A DNA stretch of 64,000 nucleotides from TMED27 sp964350435 (GCA_964350435.1 CAYGJS010000004.1:1-64000), one strand, 5' to 3'. Shown: positions 27,758 to 37,078, numbered from the stretch's first letter. Numbers and translations: made by a program. Notes: a model not told the origin generated them from the sequence alone.

Positions 27758-28354
27758 ATGAAATTTTTAAAATTCTTCTCGCTGTCTTTGTTAACCGGCT
27801 TTCTGATCTGGATGGGCGGTTTTGGCGCGTTTTGCGCGATGAGTCTACTTCGCGGCGCGGCCAGTATTGACCAGACCAGTGATGTGATTGTTGTGCTGAC
27901 GGGCGGAAAAAACCGTGTCAGTGAGGGGCTCACGCTGTTTACCTCGGGCCGCGCGCCGAATCTGTTTATCAGCGGGGTGCACCCGGACGTCAAAAAATCA
28001 GAATTGATGGAACAGTGGAGCGGCGAAGATGCTTTGCCTGCGTGCTGTATGGTTCTGGGTTACCGCGCCACCACGACCGTGCAAAACGCCCAAGAAGTCG
28101 AGGAGTGGCTTCGTAAGCAGAATTTTGACTCCGTGCGGCTTGTGACAGGAAATTATCACATGAACCGCGCGCTTATGGAACTTGAACACGCCTTGCCAGG
28201 CGTTGATATCTATGTACATCCGATCCGCGAGCCGGATTTGAGCTGGAAAGATCTGCATTTCTGGCAGCTTTTGTTCAGCGAATACCACAAGACGCTTTAT
28301 CGGTCGGTGCAATTAACGTTTACACTGCGCCCTGCGCCCTTGATAGCGAGATAA
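27758..28354 (+). CDS. YdcF/DUF218 family protein
   Basis: The 198-residue protein has one N-terminal membrane anchor (about 7-30), then the DUF218 core with DVIVVLTGGKNRVSEG (about 42-57), LFISGV, a TTVQNAQEV segment and LVTGNYHMNRA (about 127-137). DUF218 proteins are linked to envelope or vancomycin-sensitivity functions (SanA, ElyC) but their reaction is unclear. It lies 25 bases after ftsX and two bases before the acyltransferase gene, so it is in an envelope operon. Confidence 0.85.
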   Translation: MKFLKFFSLSLLTGFLIWMGGFGAFCAMSLLRGAASIDQTSDVIVVLTGGKNRVSEGLTLFTSGRAPNLFISGVHPDVKKSELMEQWSGEDALPACCMVLGYRATTTVQNAQEVEEWLRKQNFDSVRLVTGNYHMNRALMELEHALPGVDIYVHPIREPDLSWKDLHFWQLLFSEYHKTLYRSVQLTFTLRPAPLIAR

Positions 28355-28355
28355 G

Positions 28356-29843
28356 ATGAAGCGCGCGCCTATTCGTTCCACGGTTTTTAATCTATTGTTT
28401 TATGGCTTTACGGCTGTGGCCTGCGTGATCTGCCTGCCGACCCTTGTTTTGCCGCGCCGTTACTTTATGGCGGTGGTGGATTTCTTTGTGCATGGTGTGC
28501 ATTTCCTTGAAAAAAATGTCTTAGGCTTGCGCTATGAGGTTTTAGGGGCGGAAAATTTACCCACCAGCGGGGCTTATATCGTGGCGGCGAAGCATCAATC
28601 TGCCTATGAAACCATGAAGCTGCATATTTTGTTCAAAGACCCTGCAGTGATTTTGAAGAAAGAGCTGCTGGCGATCCCGCTTTGGGGGCAGTATTTGGGA
28701 AAATCCGCGCCGATTGCGATTGACCGCAGCAATAAGGAGGCGGCGGCGGTTTCTATTCAGGAGGGCGCAAAGCGGGTGCAGGCCGAAGGCCGCCCGATTG
28801 TGATTTTCCCGCAAGGCACGCGGGTTTTGCCCGAAGACACCACGCAGCAAAAACCCTATAAGATTGGCGTGGCACGCATTCAGGAAGCCACGGGATTGCC
28901 GATAATTCCAATGGCGATGAATGCGGGGCTTTTTTGGCCGCGTCGGGGCTGGCGTAAATCTTCCGGCGTGGTTACATTTAAATTTCTGCCCGCGATTGCG
29001 GCAGGACAAGACAGGAAAGATTTGATGGCGGAATTAGAAAAAGGCATTGAAAGCGAAAGCAATGAATTGATGGCGGAAGCGCGCGAGAGAAAGCCTGAAA
29101 AGTCCAAACATCCTGTGCTGGCAATGCTCGGCATGGTTATCCTCATCATCGGCGCGGCGGCGGCTTATAGTTTTTATTGGCACAAAGTTGCTGAGAGTGT
29201 GACTGCGGAATATGTACGCTTCGTTGCCGATGTTCGCAAGATCGACCCTGCCAGTGTGACCCCGCCCGAAATCAAAGGATTTCCCTTGCAAATGCATCTT
29301 TTTGCGCCGATTGAAGAACGCTTTAGTGATGCGCAAAATACGGTGACCATTCAAAATCTGGTCGCCCATGCCTGGCCTATCCCGGCAGCGCCGATCCATA
29401 TTTTTACAGGCCCTATCGAGGTCAAAAACTTTCGCTGGAAAGCCCCGATCAGCTTCACGTCTTTTGAGGGAACACTGACGGAGCGAAAAAATGTTCTGAC
29501 CTTTTCAAAAGCAGAACTGCGCGGTCAGGATTTTATGGCGGATATGGCGGGGACGTTTGATCTTAACCAAAAGCCCATCCCTGCCCCCGATTTGAAAGTC
29601 GCGATTCACAAGCATAATAATCTTATTCAGATGTTGATGCAGGCGGGGATTGTTGATGCGCGGATGGGGCTGTTTTTAGGCTCTGGTCTTACGAATTTTG
29701 CGGATGAGTACGGGGTTATCACAGTGCCGATTTATCAGCGCGGCGAGATGCTGAATGCGGGGCCAATCCCGATTATGCGTCTTCCGATTTCCCGCGAGTC
29801 ATTAGCGCCGGATTCGCGTAGCCCTCTGGTCCCAACTCCATAA
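28356..29843 (+). CDS. PlsC-type acyltransferase fused to DUF2125
   Basis: The first half (about residues 1-245) is a 1-acyl-glycerol-3-phosphate acyltransferase: H80QSAYE as the HX4D/E catalytic motif and FPQGTR (151-156) as the phosphate-binding motif, following an N-terminal membrane segment. A second membrane helix (about 252-275) leads into a C-terminal periplasmic DUF2125 domain (about 290-480). In other alphaproteobacteria these two parts are usually separate neighbouring genes near tyrA, so this looks like a fusion; the frame is open across the joint. The 3' end overlaps the convergent tyrA gene by 71 bases. Confidence 0.85.
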   Translation: MKRAPIRSTVFNLLFYGFTAVACVICLPTLVLPRRYFMAVVDFFVHGVHFLEKNVLGLRYEVLGAENLPTSGAYIVAAKHQSAYETMKLHILFKDPAVILKKELLAIPLWGQYLGKSAPIAIDRSNKEAAAVSIQEGAKRVQAEGRPIVIFPQGTRVLPEDTTQQKPYKIGVARIQEATGLPIIPMAMNAGLFWPRRGWRKSSGVVTFKFLPAIAAGQDRKDLMAELEKGIESESNELMAEARERKPEKSKHPVLAMLGMVILIIGAAAAYSFYWHKVAESVTAEYVRFVADVRKIDPASVTPPEIKGFPLQMHLFAPIEERFSDAQNTVTIQNLVAHAWPIPAAPIHIFTGPIEVKNFRWKAPISFTSFEGTLTERKNVLTFSKAELRGQDFMADMAGTFDLNQKPIPAPDLKVAIHKHNNLIQMLMQAGIVDARMGLFLGSGLTNFADEYGVITVPIYQRGEMLNAGPIPIMRLPISRESLAPDSRSPLVPTP

Positions 29844-30696
29844 TTTCTTTGCGGATTGCGCGGGTGCGGGTGAAGCTGTCGAACAGGAAGTCACCATCGC
29901 CGCGGCGGATGGCTTTTTGCATCGCGGTTAAATCCTCGTTGAACCGTTGAAGGATTTCCAGCACCGCTTCGCGGTTATTCAAAAATACATCACGCCACAT
30001 GGTGGGGTCGGAGGCGGCGATGCGGGTGAAGCCGCGAAAGCCCGAGGCCGAGAATTTTATCACTTCGGATTTCAGATCGTCTTCCAGATCATCGGCTGTG
30101 CCAACGATGGTGTAAGCGATCAAATGCGGCAGGTGTGAGGTGATGGCCAGCACAAGATCATGGTGCTGCGGGTCCATAATCTCGATTTTGGCGCGGCAGA
30201 TATTTTCCCAGAACTGTGTGACATGCTCCACCGATTTAATCGGCGTTGCGGCGGTGGGGGTGAGGATACACCAACGCCCATCGAACAGCTCGGCAAAGCC
30301 GCTTTCGGGGCCGGAATGCTCGGTTCCTGCAATGGGGTGGGCAGGCACAAAGTCCACACTTTCGGGCAGGAGCGGTGCAAGCGTTTCAATCACACTGCCC
30401 TTGACCGATGAAACATCGCTGATGATGGATTTGGGTTTCAGGAACGGGGCAATGGCCTCCCCCACAACTTTAATCGCGCCCGTCGGCACGCAAAGAATAA
30501 CGAAATCACTGTTCTTCACACTGGCGGGCAGATCGCTGGTGACTTCATCGGCGTAGCCCAGCTGCACGACTTTTTTGCAGACCTCCTCATCGCGGTCGGC
30601 GACCACAACTCTGGCTTTACACCCACTGCGGCGGATGGCACGGGCGAGTGAGGAGCCGATCAAACCTGCGCCTATGATGGTTATTCTCTCAAACAT
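29773..30696 (-). CDS. tyrA: Prephenate/arogenate dehydrogenase
   Basis: The enzyme oxidises prephenate or arogenate on the way to tyrosine. The NAD(P)-binding motif GAGLIGSS (about 9-16) opens the Rossmann domain. The family motif HPIAGTEHSGPESGFAELFDGRWCILTP lies around residues 119-146 (key residues His119, Gly123, Glu125, Ser127, Gly128) and the HDLVLAITSHLPH segment around 178-190. The 307-residue length fits the monofunctional enzyme. Its last 24 codons overlap the convergent PlsC-DUF2125 gene. Shikimate-pathway genes aroB and aroK are in the same window. Confidence 0.93.
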   Translation of the reverse strand: MFERITIIGAGLIGSSLARAIRRSGCKARVVVADRDEEVCKKVVQLGYADEVTSDLPASVKNSDFVILCVPTGAIKVVGEAIAPFLKPKSIISDVSSVKGSVIETLAPLLPESVDFVPAHPIAGTEHSGPESGFAELFDGRWCILTPTAATPIKSVEHVTQFWENICRAKIEIMDPQHHDLVLAITSHLPHLIAYTIVGTADDLEDDLKSEVIKFSASGFRGFTRIAASDPTMWRDVFLNNREAVLEILQRFNEDLTAMQKAIRRGDGDFLFDSFTRTRAIRKEIMELGPEGYANPALMTRGKSEDA

Positions 30697-30770
30697 AATG
30701 ATTTTACTTCATCGATCCGTTATAAAGAAGGTCACTATATTGAAAGCCCTTTGAGAATCAAAAGAAAAAT

Positions 30771-31826
30771 ATGCCGCTTGTTGCCTATAAAGACCTTCCT
30801 GCCTTTAAACGGCTGATTGCCGAGGGCAGCAACGTGCTTCCGAAAGGACGCGCCTTAAGCCAGGAAATTCGCGAGCTTCATATCGGCCTTTTGAACATGA
30901 TGCCTGATGCGGCACTGGAGGCTACGGAGCGTCAATTCTTTCGTTTAATCGGCGAGAGCAATCAGATCGCGCAGTTTTATGTACATCCGTTTTCTCTGCC
31001 GCAAATCCCGCGCGGGGCAGAAACGAAAGCGTATATAGACCAGCATTACGAAACATTTGAGCAATTAAAGCAGGATGGGCTGGATGCGCTGATTATCTCG
31101 GGCGCGAATGTCAGCGACCCTGATCTTAGTCAAGCCCCGTTTTGGGAACCGTTGCAGGAGGTTTTGGCTTGGTCTTGGGAGAATGTGACTTCGACTTTGT
31201 GTTCGTGTCTGGCCACGCATGCGGTTTTGGAATTCAAATATGGACAAAAGCGGGGGGCTTTGGAGGATAAACTCTGGGGCGTTTATCAACATAAGGTTTT
31301 GGATCGTCATCATCCCTTGATGCGCGGGGTCAATACGATCTTCGATGTCCCGCATTCCCGTCATAATGATATATCGCGGGCGCAGTTTGATGCGGCGGGG
31401 ATGATGGTGCTGGCGCAGTGCAAGGAGGCTGGCGTGCATTTGGCGACCAGTGCCGATGGGCTGCGTCTTGTTTGTTTTCAGGGGCATCCGGAATATGACA
31501 CGCTGTCGCTGTATAAGGAATATAAGCGCGAGGCGTTGCTTCATGCGCGCGGCGGGCGCAAAGATTTTCCTGCTTTTCCGAAGCGGTATTTAACACCCGA
31601 AGCGCAAGAGAAGCTTGGCACGTATGTTCAAGGTTCAGATGATTGGCCGTATGAAGATACGGATATGGTCGAGATCATCGATAATACTTGGCGTGATACA
31701 AGCCGCAGCATACTCGGAAACTGGATCGGGCAGGTTTATCAGCTGACCAATATGGATCGGCGCAAAGCCTTTATGGACGGTGTTGACCCGAATAATCTTA
31801 TTCTTCCCCATAATTATCAGATTTAA
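30771..31826 (+). CDS. metA: Homoserine O-acyltransferase, MetA type
   Basis: MetA acylates homoserine in methionine synthesis. The 351-residue protein has the glutamine-amidotransferase-like fold with catalytic Cys146 (STLCSCLA), and His and Glu in the CFQGHPEYD motif (near residue 240). The substrate loop reads GANVSDPDL (111-119); the residue at the position that separates acetyl- from succinyl-transferring enzymes (Glu or Gly in characterised cases) is Ser115 here, so the acyl donor cannot be called. No riboswitch is evident in the 74-base gap before it. The end overlaps the convergent methyltransferase gene by 29 bases. Confidence 0.93.
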   Translation: MPLVAYKDLPAFKRLIAEGSNVLPKGRALSQEIRELHIGLLNMMPDAALEATERQFFRLIGESNQIAQFYVHPFSLPQIPRGAETKAYIDQHYETFEQLKQDGLDALIISGANVSDPDLSQAPFWEPLQEVLAWSWENVTSTLCSCLATHAVLEFKYGQKRGALEDKLWGVYQHKVLDRHHPLMRGVNTIFDVPHSRHNDISRAQFDAAGMMVLAQCKEAGVHLATSADGLRLVCFQGHPEYDTLSLYKEYKREALLHARGGRKDFPAFPKRYLTPEAQEKLGTYVQGSDDWPYEDTDMVEIIDNTWRDTSRSILGNWIGQVYQLTNMDRRKAFMDGVDPNNLILPHNYQI

Positions 31827-32556
31827 AGCTGCTGGCTGAGGGGGTCGGAACCAATGCGCCGCGCCCTCTTGCCCGTGCTTTGGAACCGGAGCTGGGGGTT
31901 GCGCGGGCGTAGAGCTGTTTGCTGGCTTCGACGATATGAAGACCCGCGCCGATATGGAGCTTTTGACCAATGTTTTCGAAGGCACTTGCCGCTTTCAGGA
32001 TAAACCCCCGGCGCATCGGCGGCATGAACAGGGCTTCGTGTGTTTGCTCCTCAACGAACAGGTTCTCCCGTAAATGATGGCGGAGCTGCCCTAATGAATA
32101 GGGCGTACCGTGTCCAAAGGGGGACCAATCTGCCCGCGCCCAAAAACCTGAGCGGCTCGGCACCACAATCATCAACCGCCCTCTGGATTTGAGCACGCGC
32201 CAGATTTCCTGAAGCTTGGGCTGGAGGCTGTCAGAAAATTCGAGATCATGGATCATAAGCACCCGGTCTACCGAGTTGGTTTCTATGGGCAGTTCATCCG
32301 CCTCGGCAAGAAAAACAGCGTTCGGTCCTTCGGGCGGCCAGAGATGTGCGCCTTTGACCGCTGGCATCATCAGGCTCAGACTGGCGGAGCCCTCCATATA
32401 CATGCGCATATAGGGGCTGGCATAACCGCTGCCCAAAAGGTTTAGCCCCTTACAATCAGGCCAGATTTTTAAAAGACGCGATTGAATAATGCGGCGCACG
32501 ACGCGGCCTTCACGGCTGTTATAGAAAGATTTGAAATCGTAGGACGATGAAAACAT
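31798..32556 (-). CDS. Class I SAM-dependent methyltransferase
   Basis: The 252-residue product has a methyltransferase-11-like fold. Motif I is degenerate (GLNLLGSGYASPY, about 37-49), motif II is near LAEADELPIETNSVDRVLMIHDLE (about 82-105), followed by LQEIWRVLKSRGRLMIVVPSR (about 115-135), the usual post-core block. The C-terminus is basic and Ser-rich. Relatives next to mutT or glyoxalase genes occur in alphaproteobacteria; the substrate is unknown. It overlaps metA by 29 bases at the 3' end. Confidence 0.8.
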   Translation of the reverse strand: MFSSSYDFKSFYNSREGRVVRRIIQSRLLKIWPDCKGLNLLGSGYASPYMRMYMEGSASLSLMMPAVKGAHLWPPEGPNAVFLAEADELPIETNSVDRVLMIHDLEFSDSLQPKLQEIWRVLKSRGRLMIVVPSRSGFWARADWSPFGHGTPYSLGQLRHHLRENLFVEEQTHEALFMPPMRRGFILKAASAFENIGQKLHIGAGLHIVEASKQLYARATPSSGSKARARGRGALVPTPSASSFKSDNYGEE

Positions 32557-32569
32557 GCCTTATTATTAT

Positions 32570-32656
32570 CACCCCCACCCGGCTTCGGCTAGGCTCATTG
32601 TATTCACCAAGCCTTCACATCCCTCCCCCTTAAGGGGGAGGGTTAGGGTGGGGGCG
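32570..32656. repeat. GC-rich palindromic intergenic repeat
   Basis: CACCCCCACCC (32570-32580) is mirrored by AGGGTGGGGGCG (32645-32656). Inside lies CCCTCCCCCTTAAGGGGGAGGG-type sequence at 32621-32642, a perfect 22-bp palindrome. It fills the gap between mutT and the methyltransferase start. No copy of this type is seen elsewhere in the window. Confidence 0.85.
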
Positions 32657-32661
32657 AATGT

Positions 32662-33108
32662 CTATAGCAGATCACGCAAAGCGGATACCAATGGAATATC
32701 GGCGGCGGGCATGGGGTAATCCAGCATATCAACAGGCCGCACCCATTTGAGAGCCTGATGTTCATTCAAGCTCGGCTCCCCTTTCCAGAAACGACAGGCG
32801 AAGAGCGGCATCAGCAGATGAAATTTTTCATAGCTATGCGATGCAAAAGCGATGGGGTGGTAACAGGTGGGGCGCGTTTCGATGCCGAGTTCTTCTTCCA
32901 GTTCGCGCATCAGGGCGAATTCGGGCGTTTCACCGTCTTCGACCTTGCCGCCGGGGAATTCCCAAAGACCCGCCATGGATTTGCCTTCGGGACGCTGGGC
33001 GAGCAGAACGCGCCCTTCAGAATCAATCAAAGCCGCCGCGGCCACCAATAGTATTGGCAAATCCGGCTTTGGCGGCTTTGGTTTCTTTAAGCTTTCAGTG
33101 CAATGCAT
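32662..33108 (-). CDS. mutT: 8-oxo-dGTP diphosphatase, MutT/Nudix
   Basis: This 148-residue enzyme would hydrolyse oxidised dGTP or related nucleotides to prevent mutation. The Nudix box runs from Gly54 to Ile76 (G-x5-E-x7-RELEEELGI). The FPGGK and W48 region typical of MutT is present. It starts two bases after the parvulin gene stop, so they are one transcript. In many alphaproteobacteria argJ lies between these two genes; it is absent here. Confidence 0.92.
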   Translation of the reverse strand: MHCTESLKKPKPPKPDLPILLVAAAALIDSEGRVLLAQRPEGKSMAGLWEFPGGKVEDGETPEFALMRELEEELGIETRPTCYHPIAFASHSYEKFHLLMPLFACRFWKGEPSLNEHQALKWVRPVDMLDYPMPAADIPLVSALRDLL

Positions 33109-33110
33109 GC

Positions 33111-34160
33111 CTATTCAGCAGCTTTTGGGGTGTCCTCGGCTGTTTCTTCAGCGGGCGTTTCTGCTGCCCCTGCTGCTGGCTCAACGCCTTGTGGCTCGCC
33201 GTTGATGTCATAGATTTCAACGCCGGCTTGCTTGCGCCATTTTTCCAAAGTTTCGTTCAATACGCCGCCGCTCAGCTGACCGGCAAGATATTGCTCGACG
33301 CGCTCATAAGGTGCGGGAGGCTGATTACGGGTTTCCAAAACTTCAATGATGTGGAATCCGCCTTCGGTTTCCACAGGCTTGCTGATGATCTCACCCACTT
33401 TGGCATCAAAAACCGCTTCAATGAATTTCGGAAGCACTGGCGACTTTTCAGTGATATATCCGATTTCGCCGCCTGTTTCCTTAGTAGGCGTATCAATAGA
33501 AAGCTCTTTCGCCAGAGCAGCGAAGTCTGCGCCATCTTTCAATTTCTTGATGATGTCCTTGGCTGCGTTCTTATCCTTGACCATGATATGGCGGGCTTTG
33601 CGCTCCTCGATCACAGGGTAGCTGGCTTTATATTCTTCGTAGGCGGCCTGAAGTTTTTCCTTGGTCATGCCTTTTTCGATTTCTTTTTGAACGAAAACAT
33701 TGCGGACAATATTTTCTTTTGCCGCAGCGACTTGCTGCTTGACCGCAGGATCGTCACCCAGATTTGCGTTTCTGGCTTTTTCAGCAGTGATTTCGGAATT
33801 GATCATTTGATTGAGCGCGAGGGGAAAAAGTTCCTCGAACGGAATTTGACGCATATTCGCTGGCAAGGTCTGCATGAATGTCAGAACCTGAGAGCGTTTT
33901 ACATCCTGCCCTTTATATTTGGCAACAACGGGATCGCCCGGCTTGATTTCAATTTTCGGGGCGTTGGCGCCGTCGGCCTTTGCGGCCTGATTGCTTTCGC
34001 CTGCGGCGGCTTCGGTATTTGCCATTTGCGCAGTCGCTGAGGATTCATCCCCGCCGCGGGTTGCGAAATAGGCCAATGCGCCTACGGCCACTATAACCAC
34101 AGCAACCAGAGCGATAATCGCGGCGTTGCCCTTTTGTGTATTCACAGCATTCTTATGCAT
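33111..34160 (-). CDS. Membrane-anchored parvulin peptidyl-prolyl isomerase
   Basis: The 349-residue protein has an N-terminal membrane anchor (about 13-33), a disordered Ala-rich segment, a SurA/PrsA-like N domain (about 75-180), a rotamase domain with ARHIMVKDK (about 188-196), GGEIGYI (about 238-244) and GGFHIIEV (about 274-281), and an acidic Ala/Glu/Pro tail. It should help fold exported proteins in the periplasm. It is divergent from secA, which fits a role at the exit of the Sec pathway. Confidence 0.88.
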   Translation of the reverse strand: MHKNAVNTQKGNAAIIALVAVVIVAVGALAYFATRGGDESSATAQMANTEAAAGESNQAAKADGANAPKIEIKPGDPVVAKYKGQDVKRSQVLTFMQTLPANMRQIPFEELFPLALNQMINSEITAEKARNANLGDDPAVKQQVAAAKENIVRNVFVQKEIEKGMTKEKLQAAYEEYKASYPVIEERKARHIMVKDKNAAKDIIKKLKDGADFAALAKELSIDTPTKETGGEIGYITEKSPVLPKFIEAVFDAKVGEIISKPVETEGGFHIIEVLETRNQPPAPYERVEQYLAGQLSGGVLNETLEKWRKQAGVEIYDINGEPQGVEPAAGAAETPAEETAEDTPKAAE

Positions 34161-34315
34161 AGTATTTAGACTCCTGAACAGATGTTCTCAAAAAAGATAT
34201 GAAACGAACCCTAACCAAAGGACGAATGGTTTTCAATAGGGCTTGTTAATCATTGACGGGTTTTATTCTGGGGCTTATATCAAGACACATAGTTTTAAAG
34301 AAAGAATGCAACACC

Positions 34316-37078
34316 GTGCTCAATTTTGCGACGAAAATATTCGGATCATCGAACGACCGCGCCCTCAAAGCCTATGACAAACAAATTCCCGCAATAAATG
34401 CTCTGGCGGAGAAATACGAGCGCATGGAAACGCCTGAGCTGCAAGCGCAAACGGCCCTCTTTCGTGAGCGTCTTAAAAACGGCGAGAGCTTGGATAGCGT
34501 CCGCAACGAAGCCTTCGCTGTCGTGCGCGAAGCCGCCGTGCGGGCGCTTGGCATGCGTCCTTTCGACGTGCAGCTGATCGGCGGGATGGTTCTGAATGAC
34601 GGCAAGATTGCCGAGATGAAAACCGGTGAGGGGAAAACCCTTATGGCCACCCTGCCCGTTTATCTCAATGCGATTGAGGGCAAGGGCGTACACGTGGTGA
34701 CGGTGAATGATTATCTGGCTTCGCGGGATGCGGAGTGGATGGGGATTCTATACAGCTTCCTTGGTCTGAGTACGGGATGCATTACCGCCAATATTTCCGA
34801 AGAAGCCCGCCGCGCCGCCTATGCGTGCGACATCACATACGGCACCAATAACGAATTCGGGTTTGATTATTTGCGCGATAATATGAAGTTTTCCCTGCGC
34901 CAGATGGTGCAGCGTGATTTTAACTTCGCGATTGTAGATGAGGTCGACTCGATACTGATTGACGAAGCGCGGACGCCGCTGATCATCTCCGGCCCTTCCG
35001 AGTCCTCGCCCGATCTTTATATCTCGGTGAATAAAATCATTCCGCAGTTGAAAAGCAGCGATTTCGAGATGGACGAGAAGCACAAAACCATCGTGCTGAC
35101 CGATGAGGGTTCTGAGCATGTCGAGGACTTACTCCGCCAGCACGGCATATTGGAAGATGGCGGGATGTATGACATCCAGAACATTGCGGTTATTCACCAT
35201 GTGAATCAGGCACTGCGGGCGCACAAACTGTTCCACGCCGAGAAAGATTATATCGTCAAGGACAGCAAAGTGATGTTGATTGATGAATTTACAGGGCGGA
35301 TGATGGATGGTCGCCGCCTGTCCGAGGGGTTGCATCAGGCTATCGAGGCCAAAGAGGGTGTGGATATTCAGACAGAGAACCAGACGCTGGCCTCAATCAC
35401 CTTCCAGAATTACTTCCGCATGTATCCGAAACTCTCCGGTATGACAGGCACGGCGATGACCGAAGCGGGCGAGTTTATGGAGATTTACAAGCTTGGCGTT
35501 GTGGCGATCCCAACCAACGTGCCTGTATCGCGCCTGGATCATCAGGACAAGATTTATAAATCCCTGGCGGAAAAAGAAACCGCGGTGGTCGACTTGATTA
35601 AGGAATGCAATGCCCGCAAGCAGCCGGTTCTGGTGGGTACGGTTTCGATCGAAAAATCAGAAGAGCTCTCGGCGCGCCTGAAGAAAGAAAGAATTCCGCA
35701 CCATGTTTTGAATGCCCGTAAGCACGAGCAGGAAGCCTATATCGTTGGTCAGGCGGGTAGACCGGGCGCGGTGACCATCGCCACGAATATGGCGGGGCGC
35801 GGTACGGATATCAAGCTCGGCGGGAACCTCGAGATGCGGGTGGCCGAGGAAATCGGGCCGGATGCCGATCCCGTGAAAGACAAGAAGGCGATCGAGAAAA
35901 TCGAAGCCGAGATCAAACGCGACGCGGAAATCGTCAAAGAAGCCGGCGGTCTTTATATTATAGGGACGGAACGTCACGAATCGCGCCGGATTGATAACCA
36001 GCTGCGCGGACGCTCAGGCCGGCAGGGGGATGCAGGGGCGTCCATGTTCTTCTTGTCAGTGGAAGATGATTTGATGCGGATTTTCGCAGGTGACAAGCTG
36101 GAGGGCTTGCTGAGCAACCCGCGTATCGGCCTTGATGAAGGTGAAGCCCTTGAGCATCCGCTGATTTCCAAGATGCTGGAGCGGGCGCAGGCCAAGGTTG
36201 AGGGCATGCATTTTGAAGTGCGGAAAAATCTGCTGAAATTCGATGATGTGATGAACAATCAGCGCAAGGTGATTTATGAGCAGCGGCGTGAAATCATGGA
36301 AGCCGAAGATGTGGAAGAGCTTGTCCGTGACATGCGCCATGACTCTATTGAAGACATTGTCGCGGCAACGATCCCCGCAGGTGTCTATGCGGAGCAATGG
36401 AATACAGAAGCCCTGCATACCGAGTGCCAGCGCGTGCTTGGCCTTGATTTGCCTGTGGTTGAGTGGGCGAAGGAAGAAGGCATTGCCGATCTTGAAATGC
36501 TGGAGAGGATCACGGAGGCCAGCGACCAGCGGATGGCCGCAAAGGTCGCCAATGCCAGCGCGGGCACATGGCGGCAGATTGAAAAATCTATCGTCTTGCA
36601 GCTTCTGGATCAGCACTGGAAGGAGCATTTGCTGAATCTCGATCATTTGCGTCAGGGCATCAATCTGCGGGCGTTGGGGCAGAAAGATCCGCTCAACGAA
36701 TATAAGACCGAAGCCTTTGCCGCGTTCGAGAATATGCTTGAGCGGATGCGCGAAAGCATCACCCAGACTCTTTCATTGGTGGAAATCAATCTGGATGAGC
36801 GCCGTCTTGATCTGGGTTTGTTGGCGCGCGATCAACAAAAAGCACAGGAAAGTCGCCAAGACCCGGCGATGATGGGATTGGGGCAGGCAGACCGCGAAAC
36901 AGCGCGCAGCGGGCGAGATACGCCAGGAAACGTAAAACCCTTGCGTAGCCGCGCAGCGCAAGCCATTGACCCCAACGACCCCGACACTTGGGGACGGGTT
37001 CAGCGCAATGCGGCTTGCCCTTGTGGATCAGGGAAAAAATTCAAACAATGCCATGGTAAAATCGGCGCGAGCGCGTAG
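34316..37078 (+). CDS. secA: Preprotein translocase ATPase SecA
   Basis: SecA drives protein export through SecYEG. I chose GTG 34316, since family members start with LNFATKIFGSSNDR-like sequence; the frame is open upstream but not conserved. Walker A KTGEGKT is at 102-108, the DEVDSILIDEARTPL motif near 208-222, and the TNMAGRGTD motif near residue 490. The C-terminus ends in a zinc-binding CPCGSGKKFKQCHG (about 901-914) that binds SecB or ribosomes. The 920-residue length is typical. The gene is divergent from the parvulin gene. Confidence 0.96.
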   Translation: MLNFATKIFGSSNDRALKAYDKQIPAINALAEKYERMETPELQAQTALFRERLKNGESLDSVRNEAFAVVREAAVRALGMRPFDVQLIGGMVLNDGKIAEMKTGEGKTLMATLPVYLNAIEGKGVHVVTVNDYLASRDAEWMGILYSFLGLSTGCITANISEEARRAAYACDITYGTNNEFGFDYLRDNMKFSLRQMVQRDFNFAIVDEVDSILIDEARTPLIISGPSESSPDLYISVNKIIPQLKSSDFEMDEKHKTIVLTDEGSEHVEDLLRQHGILEDGGMYDIQNIAVIHHVNQALRAHKLFHAEKDYIVKDSKVMLIDEFTGRMMDGRRLSEGLHQAIEAKEGVDIQTENQTLASITFQNYFRMYPKLSGMTGTAMTEAGEFMEIYKLGVVAIPTNVPVSRLDHQDKIYKSLAEKETAVVDLIKECNARKQPVLVGTVSIEKSEELSARLKKERIPHHVLNARKHEQEAYIVGQAGRPGAVTIATNMAGRGTDIKLGGNLEMRVAEEIGPDADPVKDKKAIEKIEAEIKRDAEIVKEAGGLYIIGTERHESRRIDNQLRGRSGRQGDAGASMFFLSVEDDLMRIFAGDKLEGLLSNPRIGLDEGEALEHPLISKMLERAQAKVEGMHFEVRKNLLKFDDVMNNQRKVIYEQRREIMEAEDVEELVRDMRHDSIEDIVAATIPAGVYAEQWNTEALHTECQRVLGLDLPVVEWAKEEGIADLEMLERITEASDQRMAAKVANASAGTWRQIEKSIVLQLLDQHWKEHLLNLDHLRQGINLRALGQKDPLNEYKTEAFAAFENMLERMRESITQTLSLVEINLDERRLDLGLLARDQQKAQESRQDPAMMGLGQADRETARSGRDTPGNVKPLRSRAAQAIDPNDPDTWGRVQRNAACPCGSGKKFKQCHGKIGASA

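Noticed and set aside
30697..30770. SAM riboswitch upstream of metA
   Set aside because: The gap has only 74 bases and I found no SAM-II-like pairing or conserved loop sequence.
34253..34315. TTG start of secA 21 codons upstream
   Set aside because: Family members begin at the LNFATKIFG segment; the upstream codons show no conservation and no clear ribosome binding site.
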